Source of the DNA: Vibrio sp. 99-8-1
GTDB lineage: Bacteria; Pseudomonadota; Gammaproteobacteria; Enterobacterales; Vibrionaceae
Assembly (NCBI RefSeq): GCF_013114595.1
Contig: NZ_VTXE01000006.1
Coordinates: 101,547 to 165,546, forward strand
Direction of reading: 5' to 3'
DNA length: 64,000 nucleotides
Part shown: positions 54,563 to 63,816 of the stretch, piece by piece
How positions within the stretch are numbered: position 1 is the stretch's first letter
How the letters are laid out: each line of letters starts with the position of its first letter
Notes under the pieces: model-generated
Databases searched by the model: none
What the model was told of the DNA's origin: nothing
What the model saw: only the letters and a program-made list of their open reading frames with translations
Translations under genes and position numbers: made by a program

Positions 54563-55926
54563 ACCATTAATCCATCCAAATTCAGTAGAACAGTGATTTC
54601 AGTGCCAATGCCAATCTCGCTGGATAATTCAAAATCCCCGCCAATAAACTCTACTCTTTCTCTCATATTCCGCAAACCAATTCCCTTCTGCCTTGACGCT
54701 TCCAAATCATCAAACCCCTCTCCATCATCTCGAATCATCAATTGCAGCATATTCCCCATTTGCTGAAGAATGACCGTAATGGTTGAAGCATTGGCGTGTT
54801 TTTCAATATTGGTTAACGATTCCTGAGTCACTCGATACAAGGTTGTCGCAACTTCAGACTTTAGCTTGCCATCTTTGGTATCAAATAGAATATCGACTTC
54901 AACATGCTCACTATGGGAGCGAAAATCGTTGATTAAGGTACTTAACGCAGCTTCTAAGCCAATATCGTCCAGCGCACTAGGGCGAAGGTTATGGGAAATC
55001 CGTCGTACCTCATTTATCGCAATCACCAGCGAATGTTGTGATTTATCAAGATGAGTGCCTAACTCTTTTGAAGCGGGAAGAAGATTAATTTTGGTTGCCA
55101 ATAACTCTAAATGGCACTTACTTGAAACCAGTAACTGATTAATGCCATCGTGTAACTCACGTGCCAGATGCTTCTTCTCATCCTCTTGAAACATCACGGT
55201 TTTATGGGCTAAGTCTTTTAAATTTTTATCGGCAAGTCTATGTTCATGAAGGTTAATAACCAAGGTAAGAACAATGATCACGGCTACAGTAAACGCCAAT
55301 ATCGTGATAACAGAGAAGAAGGTGGTCTCAATGTTCTGGTTAACCGAGTCTTTCATTATTGCAACATCTTGATGTATATCTTCGATGTAGAGCCCGGTTC
55401 CAATCATCCATTGCCACTTATCTAGCCACTCTACATATCCCAGTTTTTGTACCGTTTCATTGGTGGACGGTTTTTGCCATAAATAGCTATGAAACCCACC
55501 GCCATTTTGGGCTTGGTCAAGCAGCGCTTCTATTAAATAATTACCATTTTTATCTTGTAAACCAATCAGATTCTGCCCCACCAGTTCTGGCAAAATCGGG
55601 TGAACAATATTAGTGCCTTGTTTGTCGTAAACAAAAAAGTAGCCATCTGATCCAAAACGCATCTCATTGATGATAGCTTTTACCTGTTGCTTAGCATCGT
55701 CATCATCAATTTGAGCATTTTCGTATATCGGCTTTATGGCGCTAAAGGCGAGATCAACGCTATCTTTTAGCGCCGACTCTCTTGATTTAATTAAATTTTG
55801 GCGAAAGATCTCTACTTCTTTAGCACCAAGAGATTTTGTTTGATATATAGCAATCCAGCTGATACTGGCAGACACCATGATTAATGGTATGAGTGTGAGC
55901 AAAATTAGCTTTGCTTTGAGAGGCAT
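54547..55926 (-). CDS. Sensor histidine kinase with Cache domain (HisKA_3)
   Basis: This 459-residue membrane kinase has an N-terminal helix (about 8-28), a periplasmic single Cache-type sensor (about 30-195, with RFGSDGYFFVYDKQGTNIVHP), a second helix (about 200-223), a HisKA_3 domain with the histidine in ARELHDGINQLL, and a HATPase domain (DDGEGFDD, GIGLRNMRERVE). The Cache_2 fold often senses small carboxylates. It is co-transcribed with the response regulator and separated by a terminator from dctM, so the pair is a likely regulator of the TRAP transporter. Confidence 0.92.
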   Translation of the reverse strand: MPLKAKLILLTLIPLIMVSASISWIAIYQTKSLGAKEVEIFRQNLIKSRESALKDSVDLAFSAIKPIYENAQIDDDDAKQQVKAIINEMRFGSDGYFFVYDKQGTNIVHPILPELVGQNLIGLQDKNGNYLIEALLDQAQNGGGFHSYLWQKPSTNETVQKLGYVEWLDKWQWMIGTGLYIEDIHQDVAIMKDSVNQNIETTFFSVITILAFTVAVIIVLTLVINLHEHRLADKNLKDLAHKTVMFQEDEKKHLARELHDGINQLLVSSKCHLELLATKINLLPASKELGTHLDKSQHSLVIAINEVRRISHNLRPSALDDIGLEAALSTLINDFRSHSEHVEVDILFDTKDGKLKSEVATTLYRVTQESLTNIEKHANASTITVILQQMGNMLQLMIRDDGEGFDDLEASRQKGIGLRNMRERVEFIGGDFELSSEIGIGTEITVLLNLDGLMVWKNR

Positions 55927-55940
55927 TCCTTTTCCTCATA

Positions 55941-55974
55941 AAAAAACCGCTCCTATTATTAGGAACGGTTTTTA
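55941..55974 (-). terminator. Intrinsic terminator of TRAP operon
   Basis: AAAACCG and CGGTTTT with TCCTA and TAGGA form a long stem around a short loop. A T-run on the minus strand completes it. It lies between dctM and the kinase gene. Confidence 0.85.
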
Positions 55975-56030
55975 TAATAGCAAGGTTAGCGACTCATCTA
56001 AAAGATTGCACGACAACTCCCTAAGCCAGA

Positions 56031-57314
56031 TCACATTCCATAAAATTCAGGAAATAGTAGTAGTGAGATAAGCACTAACACTTGAATGGCGATAAATGGC
56101 ATCACTCCCCTATAGATATCCATGGTAGTAATCCCTTTTGGTGCTACTCCTTTTAGATAGAAGAGACTAAAGCCAAATGGTGGAGTTAAGAACGACGTCT
56201 GTAAGTTCATCGCCACTAATATAGCAAACCATACCATATCAATGCCTAACAGCTCTGCGACCGGCGCAATGATCGGTACGATAATAAAGCATATTTCTAC
56301 GAAATCGATGAAGAAACCGAGCAGTAAAATAACCAACATAACAATGATCAGGAAGCCCCATTTTTCACCGGGGATTTCCAGCATCCACTCTTCAACTAAA
56401 ATGTCACCACCTGTGTAAGTGAATGCCATAGAGAATGCGGTTGCTCCTAACAGAATAGCGAACACCATCGCCGTCACTTTCACTGTCTCTTTAGAGGCGT
56501 GATAGAGCATAGACCAACTAAACTGACGGTATAGAATGGCAAGAACAATGGCACCCGCACCGCCTAACGCAGCGGACTCGGTTGGCGTTGCGACACCAGC
56601 AAATATGGAACCCAGAACGACTATGATCAGCGCCAAAGGAGGAATAACGGCTTTAAGCGCTTTGATGACCTCTTCACGGCGAGAAATAGAGTCGTCTCGA
56701 TCTAACGCTTGTGCGGCTTGAGGGTTTAACTTGGCGTATATCAAAATGTAAAGTATATAGGCACCAACTAGCACAAACCCCGGCCATAATGCAGCCTGAA
56801 ATAAGTCCCCTACCGGTACACCAAGCACATCCCCTAGCAAGATAAGAACAATAGAAGGAGGAATGATCTGTCCCAAGGTACCAGACGCACATATGGTTCC
56901 GCACGCTAAACCTTTATCGTAATTATATTTCAGCATTACCGGTAACGAGATAAGCCCCATCGCAACCACTGACGCACCAACCACACCGGTAGATGCCGCA
57001 AGTAATGCGCCAACCAATACCGTTGAGATCGCGATACCGCCTCGCACTCCGCCGAACAGTTTCCCCATCGACTCCAGCAATTGCTCAGCTAATTTGGTTT
57101 TTTGTAATACTAGCCCCATGAAGACGAACAGTGGCACTGCCATCAGTACCGTGTTTTCCATGATGGATTGAATTCGGTACGGCATAAAGGCAAACATTTC
57201 TATCCCTTCAGCCCAAACACCAAATATGAGTGCGATTCCACCAAAAGTAAAGGCAACGGGGAAGCCTATAAGTAGTGCAACCAAGGCGACAAAGAACATG
57301 ACGATACCTATCAT
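56031..57314 (-). CDS. dctM: TRAP transporter large permease (DctM)
   Basis: This 427-residue inner-membrane protein is the large (12-helix) subunit of a tripartite ATP-independent periplasmic transporter, driven by the Na+ gradient. GIVMFFVALVALLIGFPVAFTFGGIALIFG at the start and the DctM motif GDVLGVPVGDLFQAALWPG are conserved. Its start overlaps the end of dctQ by 4 bases (ATGA). The substrate is likely a carboxylate or related acid, but this is not proved by sequence. A terminator follows. Confidence 0.93.
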   Translation of the reverse strand: MIGIVMFFVALVALLIGFPVAFTFGGIALIFGVWAEGIEMFAFMPYRIQSIMENTVLMAVPLFVFMGLVLQKTKLAEQLLESMGKLFGGVRGGIAISTVLVGALLAASTGVVGASVVAMGLISLPVMLKYNYDKGLACGTICASGTLGQIIPPSIVLILLGDVLGVPVGDLFQAALWPGFVLVGAYILYILIYAKLNPQAAQALDRDDSISRREEVIKALKAVIPPLALIIVVLGSIFAGVATPTESAALGGAGAIVLAILYRQFSWSMLYHASKETVKVTAMVFAILLGATAFSMAFTYTGGDILVEEWMLEIPGEKWGFLIIVMLVILLLGFFIDFVEICFIIVPIIAPVAELLGIDMVWFAILVAMNLQTSFLTPPFGFSLFYLKGVAPKGITTMDIYRGVMPFIAIQVLVLISLLLFPEFYGM

Positions 57315-57859
57315 AACTCACCTCCTTTGTTGCTCGCTCCGCCATGAACAATATGGGGATATAAAATAGTGTTAATTGAATTCAGTAGCAGACCAATACC
57401 ACTGATGGCCATAAAGATAAATGACGTTGGAATCATGGCTTTAATTACCCAGCGATAAGCTAAACCTCCGGGATCACCAGACGTTTCACCCAGTGCATAG
57501 CTCTCTTTAGCAAAATCTATCCCAAACCAGGCAACCAAAAGACAAAACGGTAGAAGAAAAATAAGGGTTCCTAATAGATCGATAATTGCCTTAGCTCGTA
57601 ACGATAAGCGCTCATAAAACACATCGACTCTAACGTGACCTGCAGAACGAATGGCAAAAGGAACGCCAAGTAGGAATACGGAGGAAAATAGGTGCCACTC
57701 CATCTCTTGGAAAGCAATAGATACGTCATTAAACACATATCTCATTACCACATCATAGACAACATTAACCAACAGCAACAAAAACAGGATGCTCGAAAGC
57801 CAGCCTAAAACATCACCAATGCGGTTAACTAACTGTTCCATTTTAATGAGGGTTCTCAT
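57311..57859 (-). CDS. dctQ: TRAP transporter small permease (DctQ)
   Basis: This 182-residue four-helix inner-membrane protein is the small permease subunit that pairs with DctM. The N-terminus has the conserved helix pair VLGWLSSILFLLLLVNVVYDVVMRYVFN, then EMEWHLFSSVFLLG. The ATG at 57859 is followed by an in-frame ATG seven codons later, which could also serve. It overlaps dctM by 4 bases. A hairpin lies between it and dctP. Confidence 0.9.
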   Translation of the reverse strand: MRTLIKMEQLVNRIGDVLGWLSSILFLLLLVNVVYDVVMRYVFNDVSIAFQEMEWHLFSSVFLLGVPFAIRSAGHVRVDVFYERLSLRAKAIIDLLGTLIFLLPFCLLVAWFGIDFAKESYALGETSGDPGGLAYRWVIKAMIPTSFIFMAISGIGLLLNSINTILYPHIVHGGASNKGGEL

Positions 57860-57910
57860 TTAAAACTCCATGGAAGACGATTACTTAATAATAATTAATT
57901 CTTGGGCGAT

Positions 57911-57942
57911 AAAAGCTAAGCGGTTATCCACTTAGCTTTTTT
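57911..57942 (-). terminator. Attenuating terminator between dctP and dctQ
   Basis: On the minus strand, AAGCTAAG pairs with CTTAGCTT (with CGG/CCA-type pairs inside) around a short loop, then TTTTAT. It would reduce read-through into dctQM, giving excess binding protein, a common arrangement in TRAP operons. Confidence 0.75.
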
Positions 57943-57951
57943 ACGTCAAGG

Positions 57952-59046
57952 TTATTTAGCCTGACTATTTAGGTATGCTCTATGAGAGATATCTGTCCAC
58001 GAACGAACTTGTTGTAGATAATCCGCTTGAGACTTTTGAATCTCTTTTGTTAGAGGATCTTTAGCAGCATGCTCTTTAAGTAGCTTGTCGTTCGCCGCTT
58101 TCATCGCTTGCATTACTTTTGGTGGGAAATCTTTTACCTGTACATTTGGATATTCAGTTTTGATAGATGACCAGTTTTTACCGCTTTCATGCGTTGCTTG
58201 AGTATACATATCGTAAGCCGCAGTACGCATAGCTACACGTAAGATTTCGCGTAGGTCTTCAGGTAAGCGCTTCCAAGTACGTTGGTTAACTAAGAACTGA
58301 AGCTCTGATCCCGGCTCATGCCAACCTGTGTAGTAGTATGGTGCAATTTTGTGGAAACCCATACGTAAATCCAAAGATGGACCTACCCACTCCAATGCAT
58401 CGATAGTGCGTCGCTCTAGCGCTGTATATAGCTCTCCCGGTGCAATGTTGGTTGGCTTAGCGCCCAGCTCAGCCAATACTTCGCCGGCAAAGCCCGGTAT
58501 ACGCATCTTCAGGCCTTTAAGGTCGTCAACCGTATTGATCTCTTTTTGAAACCAACCACCCATCTGAATATCGGTATTACCACCCGGGAATGAAAGTAGG
58601 TTATGAGGAGAGTAAACCTTTTCCATTAGCTCCATACCGCCGCCATGATAAAACCACGCATATTGCTCTGCTGGGGTCATACCAAATGGCATTGAGGTGA
58701 AATAAAGGGTGTTTGGAACTTTACCTTTCCAGTAATAAGAGCCTGAGTGGCCCATATCATATTGACCCGATTTCACCATATCAAACACACCAAGTGGTGC
58801 TTTATGTTTGTTGGCTGAATCAATCCTGATAACTAAACGACCATTTGACATTTTTTCTGCCATTGCCGCCATATTCTTTGTCGCGTCACCAAAAACCGGG
58901 AAATTTGGTCCCCATGTTTCTGCCAATTTAAGGCGATAAACTTTATCGGCCGCACTCGCTGACGTGGCAAGTACAGCGGAACAAGCAGCCGCCATTATCA
59001 TACTTCCAGCAATGGCACGCTTTATTGATTTTTTAACTAGGCTCAT
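57952..59046 (-). CDS. dctP: TRAP transporter substrate-binding protein (DctP)
   Basis: This ~364-residue periplasmic binding protein delivers substrate to DctQM. A signal peptide (AGSMIMAAACSAVLATSASAAD) precedes a DctP-family domain; KGLKMRIPGFAGEVLAELGAKP carries the conserved arginine that binds the substrate carboxylate. The subfamily resembles binding proteins annotated for mannitol/chloroaromatic or organic acids, so the substrate is uncertain. The ATG at 59046 has AAGGA eight bases upstream and is preferred to one two codons earlier. A perfect palindrome lies ~225 bases upstream. Confidence 0.92.
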   Translation of the reverse strand: MSLVKKSIKRAIAGSMIMAAACSAVLATSASAADKVYRLKLAETWGPNFPVFGDATKNMAAMAEKMSNGRLVIRIDSANKHKAPLGVFDMVKSGQYDMGHSGSYYWKGKVPNTLYFTSMPFGMTPAEQYAWFYHGGGMELMEKVYSPHNLLSFPGGNTDIQMGGWFQKEINTVDDLKGLKMRIPGFAGEVLAELGAKPTNIAPGELYTALERRTIDALEWVGPSLDLRMGFHKIAPYYYTGWHEPGSELQFLVNQRTWKRLPEDLREILRVAMRTAAYDMYTQATHESGKNWSSIKTEYPNVQVKDFPPKVMQAMKAANDKLLKEHAAKDPLTKEIQKSQADYLQQVRSWTDISHRAYLNSQAK

Positions 59047-59355
59047 ACCCATAATCCTTTATCTACTAGAGTCAATGTGACAATTTTCATCGCTACAATG
59101 AACCAGTTTTAAATCTGTTTATATGGGAATGAACACGCACTCAAGTTACATCCAGAACATCAGGTAAGACCTTTGTATTACGTATAACTACTTAAGAAAA
59201 AATAGAGGTCAGAATTTATCTTATTGAATAATAGAAATTAATGGGATTAAGACAAATGATCAAACGTAATTAGTACTTAGGTAGTACTACATCAGCAACT
59301 TTATAATAAGGTTAATTTTATGTGATACAGAACAGGATTTCAGTAGCACAAAAAC
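59047..59355. promoter_or_regulatory. Upstream region of the TRAP operon
   Basis: This gap of about 310 bases is the promoter region of dctP. No sigma-54 -24/-12 pair was found. The only striking element is a perfect 7-5-7 palindrome at 59271-59289 (TAGTACT-TAGGT-AGTACTA), a plausible operator for a LuxR-type regulator. The gap ends at the terminator of the next gene. Confidence 0.5.
59271..59289. promoter_or_regulatory. Perfect 19-bp palindrome, candidate operator
   Basis: TAGTACT and AGTACTA are perfect inverted copies with TAGGT between. It lies ~225 bases upstream of the dctP start, close to genes for a NarL-type regulator. Binding is inferred only from symmetry and location. Confidence 0.5.
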
Positions 59356-59382
59356 GCAAAAAGCCCCTGCAATAGGGGCTTT
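59356..59382 (-). terminator. Intrinsic terminator
   Basis: On the minus strand, AAAGCCCCT and AGGGGCTTT pair around ATTGC, then TTTTGCG. It ends the gene at 59407. Confidence 0.88.
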
Positions 59383-59406
59383 GTTACCTTTTAAGATATC
59401 TTGTCG

Positions 59407-59766
59407 TTATACGATCTTATAGATAACTTTGTTTCCTGCTAGCTGCTCTTTTGCTACTAGGTTTTCGTCCAACAGTTTTTTCAATGCTCCTGTTGCCCAA
59501 GATGATGCTTTGCCATCTTCTTGACCCGCTTCTAGACCAATGCCTTTTGAGTTAATACCTTCAGGCTTACTGCTTACGATATCCAAAACTTGTTGTTGTT
59601 TTGGTGTTAGAGAAACGGTCACTGCGCTCGCAGTTGATTTTGCTACTTCTTTTACCGGAGATTCTTTTACAGCTTTTACTGCTTTAACAGCGGGTTTCGT
59701 CGTTGCTGTAGCTTTAATACGCTTTTGCAGTTTCATCTGCACGTTACGTTTATGCGCAAGTCTCAT
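59407..59766 (-). CDS. Basic protein with a winged-helix-like C-terminus, hypothetical
   Basis: This 119-residue basic protein begins MRLAHKRNVQMKLQKRIKA, has an alanine/lysine/valine-rich linker and ends in a compact domain (LTPKQQQVLDIVSSKPEGINSK, WATGALKKLLDENLVAKEQLAG) that resembles a winged helix. DNA or RNA binding is possible but unproven. ATG at 59766 with AGGA about nine bases upstream is chosen over a TTG nine codons earlier. I do not recognise a named family. Confidence 0.72.
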   Translation of the reverse strand: MRLAHKRNVQMKLQKRIKATATTKPAVKAVKAVKESPVKEVAKSTASAVTVSLTPKQQQVLDIVSSKPEGINSKGIGLEAGQEDGKASSWATGALKKLLDENLVAKEQLAGNKVIYKIV

Positions 59767-59929
59767 TGAGTTGTTTCCTAAATTACTGCCCAATATGGCA
59801 AAAAATCAAAACGCGATTTATAACAAATTTTTCGTTGAATTAATAGCAGCTGTTGTTGAACTGCTCACATATCCAACAATTTTGTCGAAAAATCGCTAAC
59901 TCCATACAATTTAACAGTTTTAGTAAGTA

Positions 59930-60583
59930 TTAATATAGCGGCATTTCATCGGCCACAAATGGGTTTGTTCGTCTCTCTTTTCCAAAAGTAGACGTGGGAC
60001 CGTGCCCTGGTACAAAGGTCACATCATTTCCTAACACCCAAAGTTTTTCTTTAATTGATTTAATTAAGGTATCGAAACTGCCTTGAGGAAAGTCTGTTCT
60101 ACCAATACCACCAGAAAACAGTACGTCACCTACGAAGGCCAGTTTTGCCGTGTCGCTATAAAATATCACATGGCCGGGTGTGTGGCCGGGAGTATGGTAG
60201 ACATTTAATACTTGGTTACCGAATGAGATAGTATCTCCTTCATCTAACCATTGGTTTGGTTCAAATGCTAACGTTAGCGGAAAACCGAACATTTGGCTCT
60301 GGCCTTCTAATCCTTGTAGCCAAAAATTGTCAGCCTTGTGTGGACCTATAACCTGACATGATAACTCTTCTGCTAATGGCGTAGTGCCACCCACATGATC
60401 CAAGTGTCCATGAGTTAAAGCAAGGGAAACCACTTCAACACCAAGCTCTTTAATTAGTGCTGCCAATTGTTTTTCATCACCACCGGGATCGATAACAATG
60501 CCTTTCATTGTCTCATCACACCAGACAATAGAACAATTTTGCGAGAAAGAAGTTACAGGAACAATTTGATATTGGAGACTCAT
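59930..60583 (-). CDS. MBL-fold hydrolase (YcbL-like, glyoxalase II family)
   Basis: This 217-residue metallo-beta-lactamase-fold hydrolase has the metal-binding THGHLDHVGG motif, further histidine in YHTPGHTPGHVIFY and FVPGHGPTS, and the conserved aspartate of FVGDVLFSGGIGRTDFP. It probably hydrolyses a thioester such as hydroxyacyl-glutathione. The ycbL-ycbK-ycbB order is also seen in E. coli. ATG at 60583 is used; an upstream TTG is less likely. Confidence 0.9.
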   Translation of the reverse strand: MSLQYQIVPVTSFSQNCSIVWCDETMKGIVIDPGGDEKQLAALIKELGVEVVSLALTHGHLDHVGGTTPLAEELSCQVIGPHKADNFWLQGLEGQSQMFGFPLTLAFEPNQWLDEGDTISFGNQVLNVYHTPGHTPGHVIFYSDTAKLAFVGDVLFSGGIGRTDFPQGSFDTLIKSIKEKLWVLGNDVTFVPGHGPTSTFGKERRTNPFVADEMPLY

Positions 60584-60645
60584 AGTTTTACTCAATACTT
60601 AACAATCGCAAAACTATGACACCAGAAAAACAAGAATACAAGTTT

Positions 60646-61197
60646 TTACCATGATCGAACTTTGCCGGTGTCTATATGGACAAAATTACTTTTAGGATAA
60701 TAGCCGACACCACCTTGTCTAAGGCTCATTGCCGCTTTTCTTACCTCACTAAGTTTTACCCCTTCCAAACTAAAATCCAGCGCTTTACCTTGCATATGCA
60801 AGCTCTTTTTCGCTACCCCACTGCCAGATTTGCTTCGAAGTAGATGGTTCGTTTCAGGAGAACGATAACCAGAAATAATATGTACTTTGGCGTCAGTTTG
60901 TAACAGAGACTGAATGGCGTTTATCTGAACAAGGAGTCGCCTATCAATAGGAAAAACTTGGTTCTGCCTAAAATCACGACAGATATGATCAATCTTATTT
61001 AGTTCAGACTGAACAAAATTAACACCATCGAAATAGTGGCTAACTAACTCTTCACCTGTATGCACATTCGTCATTAATATCTTCTGTTCTCGACTAGCAG
61101 AACTCGCTAGTGCGCGATGCGGATAGAATGTCGCTAACGAGATTCCGGCTACGACCGTTTTAATGACATCACGACGTGTCATGGATACTAATGGCAT
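60646..61197 (-). CDS. ycbK: YcbK family D,D-peptidase-like protein (DUF882, M15 type)
   Basis: This 183-residue exported protein has a twin-arginine-type signal (SMTRRDVIKTVVAGISLATF). The mature part has the M15/DUF882 metal-binding pattern: GYRSPETNHLLRSKSGSGVAKKSLH, GKALDF and FVHIDTGKVRSW, with the His-Asp-His zinc ligands. It probably trims peptidoglycan cross-links in the periplasm. E. coli YcbK (MepK) acts with LdtD, and the gene here likewise lies beside the ldtD-like gene. Confidence 0.9.
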   Translation of the reverse strand: MPLVSMTRRDVIKTVVAGISLATFYPHRALASSASREQKILMTNVHTGEELVSHYFDGVNFVQSELNKIDHICRDFRQNQVFPIDRRLLVQINAIQSLLQTDAKVHIISGYRSPETNHLLRSKSGSGVAKKSLHMQGKALDFSLEGVKLSEVRKAAMSLRQGGVGYYPKSNFVHIDTGKVRSW

Positions 61198-61329
61198 AAA
61201 TTTAACTTTGTTTGAACACTAAAAGGCCACAAGCTAACGGATATAGATTATTAGGTCAAATAGGAATTTGTTGAGGCATTTTATCTAGTCGCCTTCAACC
61301 TTTGATGCCATTTTGAATCGGAAGGAAAC

Positions 61330-62925
61330 TCATTTTTTGGTCAGTAGATAGCTTTCTTCACTATTATCATAAGCATAGGAATCGTAACCATAGTTGTCAT
61401 AACCATAGATATCATTTCGGTACTGTATTAATCCATCTTCCAGCCAAGCGGTTTGATAGGTAAACAGCACCGGAATTTTCTTTTTCAGAGGAATTTTAAC
61501 GTTAACTTTATCTTTTAGATCACTGCGTTTTGGTGCCTCTATCTGTTGAGTTTGCAAGAGCAGTGCTGCAAACTTGTCTGCATGCTGTACTCGCACACAG
61601 CCTGAACTAAATGCTCTAGACTGCTTATCAAAAAGATACTTTGATGGTGTGTCATGTAAGTAAATAGCTCTTGGATTAGGCGTATTAAATTTGTAGTAAC
61701 CTAAAGCATTACGATTACCTGGTGCTTGAATAAACTTGTATGTAAAGTCCTCTGCGCGAATCTCATTCCAGTCTATAGAGTTGGCGGGGATCTCGGTATC
61801 TGCCCCCCAATACTCCACAATTTTAAAATTGTGTTTACCAATGTAATCGGGATCTCTTTTTATCGCTGGAATAATATCTTCTTTGGCAATCTTGCTGGGA
61901 ACATTCCATGTTGGATTGAAAATTAAGGTATCCATTTTCACCTGTAACAAAGGTGTTTTTCGCTGTTTTCTACCGACAACCACCTTAGTAGAAAACGCTT
62001 CTTTGCCCTGCAACCAGTAATCGAGTTTAAAAGCAGGCAAATTGACCACGATGCTATTTTGCTTGTCCACTTTATATAAACGACCTCTTTCTATGTTTAA
62101 AGCGAGAACTTGCAGTCGTTTACCTACTGGATAATTGAGCCAATACAGAGTATCGGCTCCAATAACGCCGTCATCTTTTAAGCCATGCATTCGTTGAAAT
62201 TTTTTAACCAAAAAGTACAAGTTATTGTCGTAGTATCGATTAATGGCATCCACGTTAGTCACATCTAAACCGACTAAGCGAATACGCCCTATTACATCCT
62301 GCTTACTTGGCATGTAGTCGCCACGCTTTAATACGGTGCCTGAGCGCATGACCACAAGATTGGATGGTTTCTCAACCTGAAAACCACCCAGTAACTCTGC
62401 TAGCTGATGTACATTTCCGCTGGCGCTTAATGTGTCCAGATAGGCCGCTAAAGAATCGTTTTTGATCTGCTCCGCCATGATGAATATATCCAGTGGCAAG
62501 GAAAAAATCTCTTTCTCAGAAATCGTGCCACCGAAAAACCATTTGAGTCCCTGTTTTTCAGCTGCGAGGGTATATTTTTGGTAACTAATAAATGTATCTG
62601 TTGCGAGTAAATCATATTCAAACAGCTTGGACTCATTACGTAATTGAAGCAGTACTTGATATCGATTTGAAAAATAGGGACTAAGTTGAGAGTAATGCAT
62701 TAAAGCCAATAGCGTTTCTAAAGACTCTACCGCCTCTTTTTGATACCAAACCAGCTGAAATTGATTCTGTTCATACAAATGTTCAAGATCATTAGAATGC
62801 TGTATATATGACGCTATTGGTGAGCCAGAACTTAGCCAGTTAAGCTTGTAGAAAGACTCCAAAGCCAATGACTGAAAGGAAGCTGTAACTAGAACAATAA
62901 GCAATAAAAATCGCAAATACTTCAC
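61330..62925 (-). CDS. ldtD: L,D-transpeptidase YcbB (LdtD)
   Basis: This 531-residue secreted enzyme forms 3-3 cross-links in peptidoglycan. A signal peptide is at the start (YLRFLLLIVLVTASFQSLA). A peptidoglycan-binding domain (VKKFQRMHGLKDDGVIGADTL) precedes the YkuD domain with the catalytic cysteine at 443 in SSGCVRVQHADK. It is shorter than E. coli LdtD (~615) but has all key elements. It lies upstream of ycbK and ycbL on the same strand. Confidence 0.92.
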   Translation of the reverse strand: MKYLRFLLLIVLVTASFQSLALESFYKLNWLSSGSPIASYIQHSNDLEHLYEQNQFQLVWYQKEAVESLETLLALMHYSQLSPYFSNRYQVLLQLRNESKLFEYDLLATDTFISYQKYTLAAEKQGLKWFFGGTISEKEIFSLPLDIFIMAEQIKNDSLAAYLDTLSASGNVHQLAELLGGFQVEKPSNLVVMRSGTVLKRGDYMPSKQDVIGRIRLVGLDVTNVDAINRYYDNNLYFLVKKFQRMHGLKDDGVIGADTLYWLNYPVGKRLQVLALNIERGRLYKVDKQNSIVVNLPAFKLDYWLQGKEAFSTKVVVGRKQRKTPLLQVKMDTLIFNPTWNVPSKIAKEDIIPAIKRDPDYIGKHNFKIVEYWGADTEIPANSIDWNEIRAEDFTYKFIQAPGNRNALGYYKFNTPNPRAIYLHDTPSKYLFDKQSRAFSSGCVRVQHADKFAALLLQTQQIEAPKRSDLKDKVNVKIPLKKKIPVLFTYQTAWLEDGLIQYRNDIYGYDNYGYDSYAYDNSEESYLLTKK

Positions 62926-63077
62926 CTTACTTAAACGGAAACAGTTGGGGCAACTAATCAGACAAATAGATAGTCGCTGTAACTAAGTATGGCAAAAGAT
63001 CTCACTAAAACTTATTAATTTAACGGGGTAACGGGTTAAAGTGAGACCTGAAAGCGGTAAAGGAGATAATCGACTCG

Positions 63078-63683
63078 CTATTCGGATTCAATATTTAGCT
63101 TATGATGACCGTGAGAAACTTTCGCTTTTAAATAGCTTTCGTTGCCACTCTTCAAATGAGCAGCCGTATTCACGACCTCATCAATTTCGATGCCATACTG
63201 CTGAATTTCGTTGATTTTTTTCGGATTATTCGTAATCAGCCTAATGTTATTGACGTTTAGAGCCTTTAACATTTGAGCCGCTTCTTCGAAATCTCTTAGA
63301 TCATCGCCAAAGCCTAAATGATTATTGGCCTCGTAGGTATTCATCCCTTGGCTTTGTAATCGATAAGCATCGATCTTGTTGTACAGACCTATCCCCCGCC
63401 CTTCCTGTCTTAAGTACAAAATAATGCCACCTTCGGTTCCCATCTTATTGATGGTCTCTTCCAGCTGTTCACCGCAGTCACAACGAGACGAATGAAACAC
63501 ATCTCCAGTTAGACATTCTGAATGCATTCTTACTAAAGGTTTAACTTGCTCGGTATCTGCGGATTTAAAGACAACAGCGACATGTTCCTTATCGCTATTT
63601 AATCCTCGGAACGATAATATCTCAGCGTCAATATTACTTTTAGAACCGACTTTTAGGGCAACTCTGGCGCGAACTTCAGCCAT
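63078..63683 (-). CDS. ribA: GTP cyclohydrolase II (RibA)
   Basis: This 201-residue enzyme opens the imidazole ring of GTP, the first step of riboflavin synthesis. Zinc cysteines are in [21 protein letters not shown], and [19 protein letters not shown] plus [16 protein letters not shown] are catalytic blocks. Length is normal. ATG at 63683 is used; a GTG four codons earlier is possible. No FMN riboswitch is visible upstream. Confidence 0.95.
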   Translation of the reverse strand: MAEVRARVALKVGSKSNIDAEILSFRGLNSDKEHVAVVFKSADTEQVKPLVRMHSECLTGDVFHSSRCDCGEQLEETINKMGTEGGIILYLRQEGRGIGLYNKIDAYRLQSQGMNTYEANNHLGFGDDLRDFEEAAQMLKALNVNNIRLITNNPKKINEIQQYGIEIDEVVNTAAHLKSGNESYLKAKVSHGHHKLNIESE

Positions 63684-63816
63684 ATTTCTTCTCACTTAAT
63701 CTAACTTACCGCTATCCATTAGGGTAAGCCTAGTTATCAGTCACAGTATAAGCAATATGGGGACTTAATCATTATTTTCAACCAATAACTTTCATCTATT
63801 GGAGATAATTGAATAC

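Noticed and set aside
59047..59355. Sigma-54 promoter for the TRAP operon
   Set aside because: I found no TGGCAC-N5-TTGCA-like -24/-12 pair on the dctP strand.
63684..63816. Possible FMN riboswitch before ribA
   Set aside because: No RFN-element core is visible in the leader.
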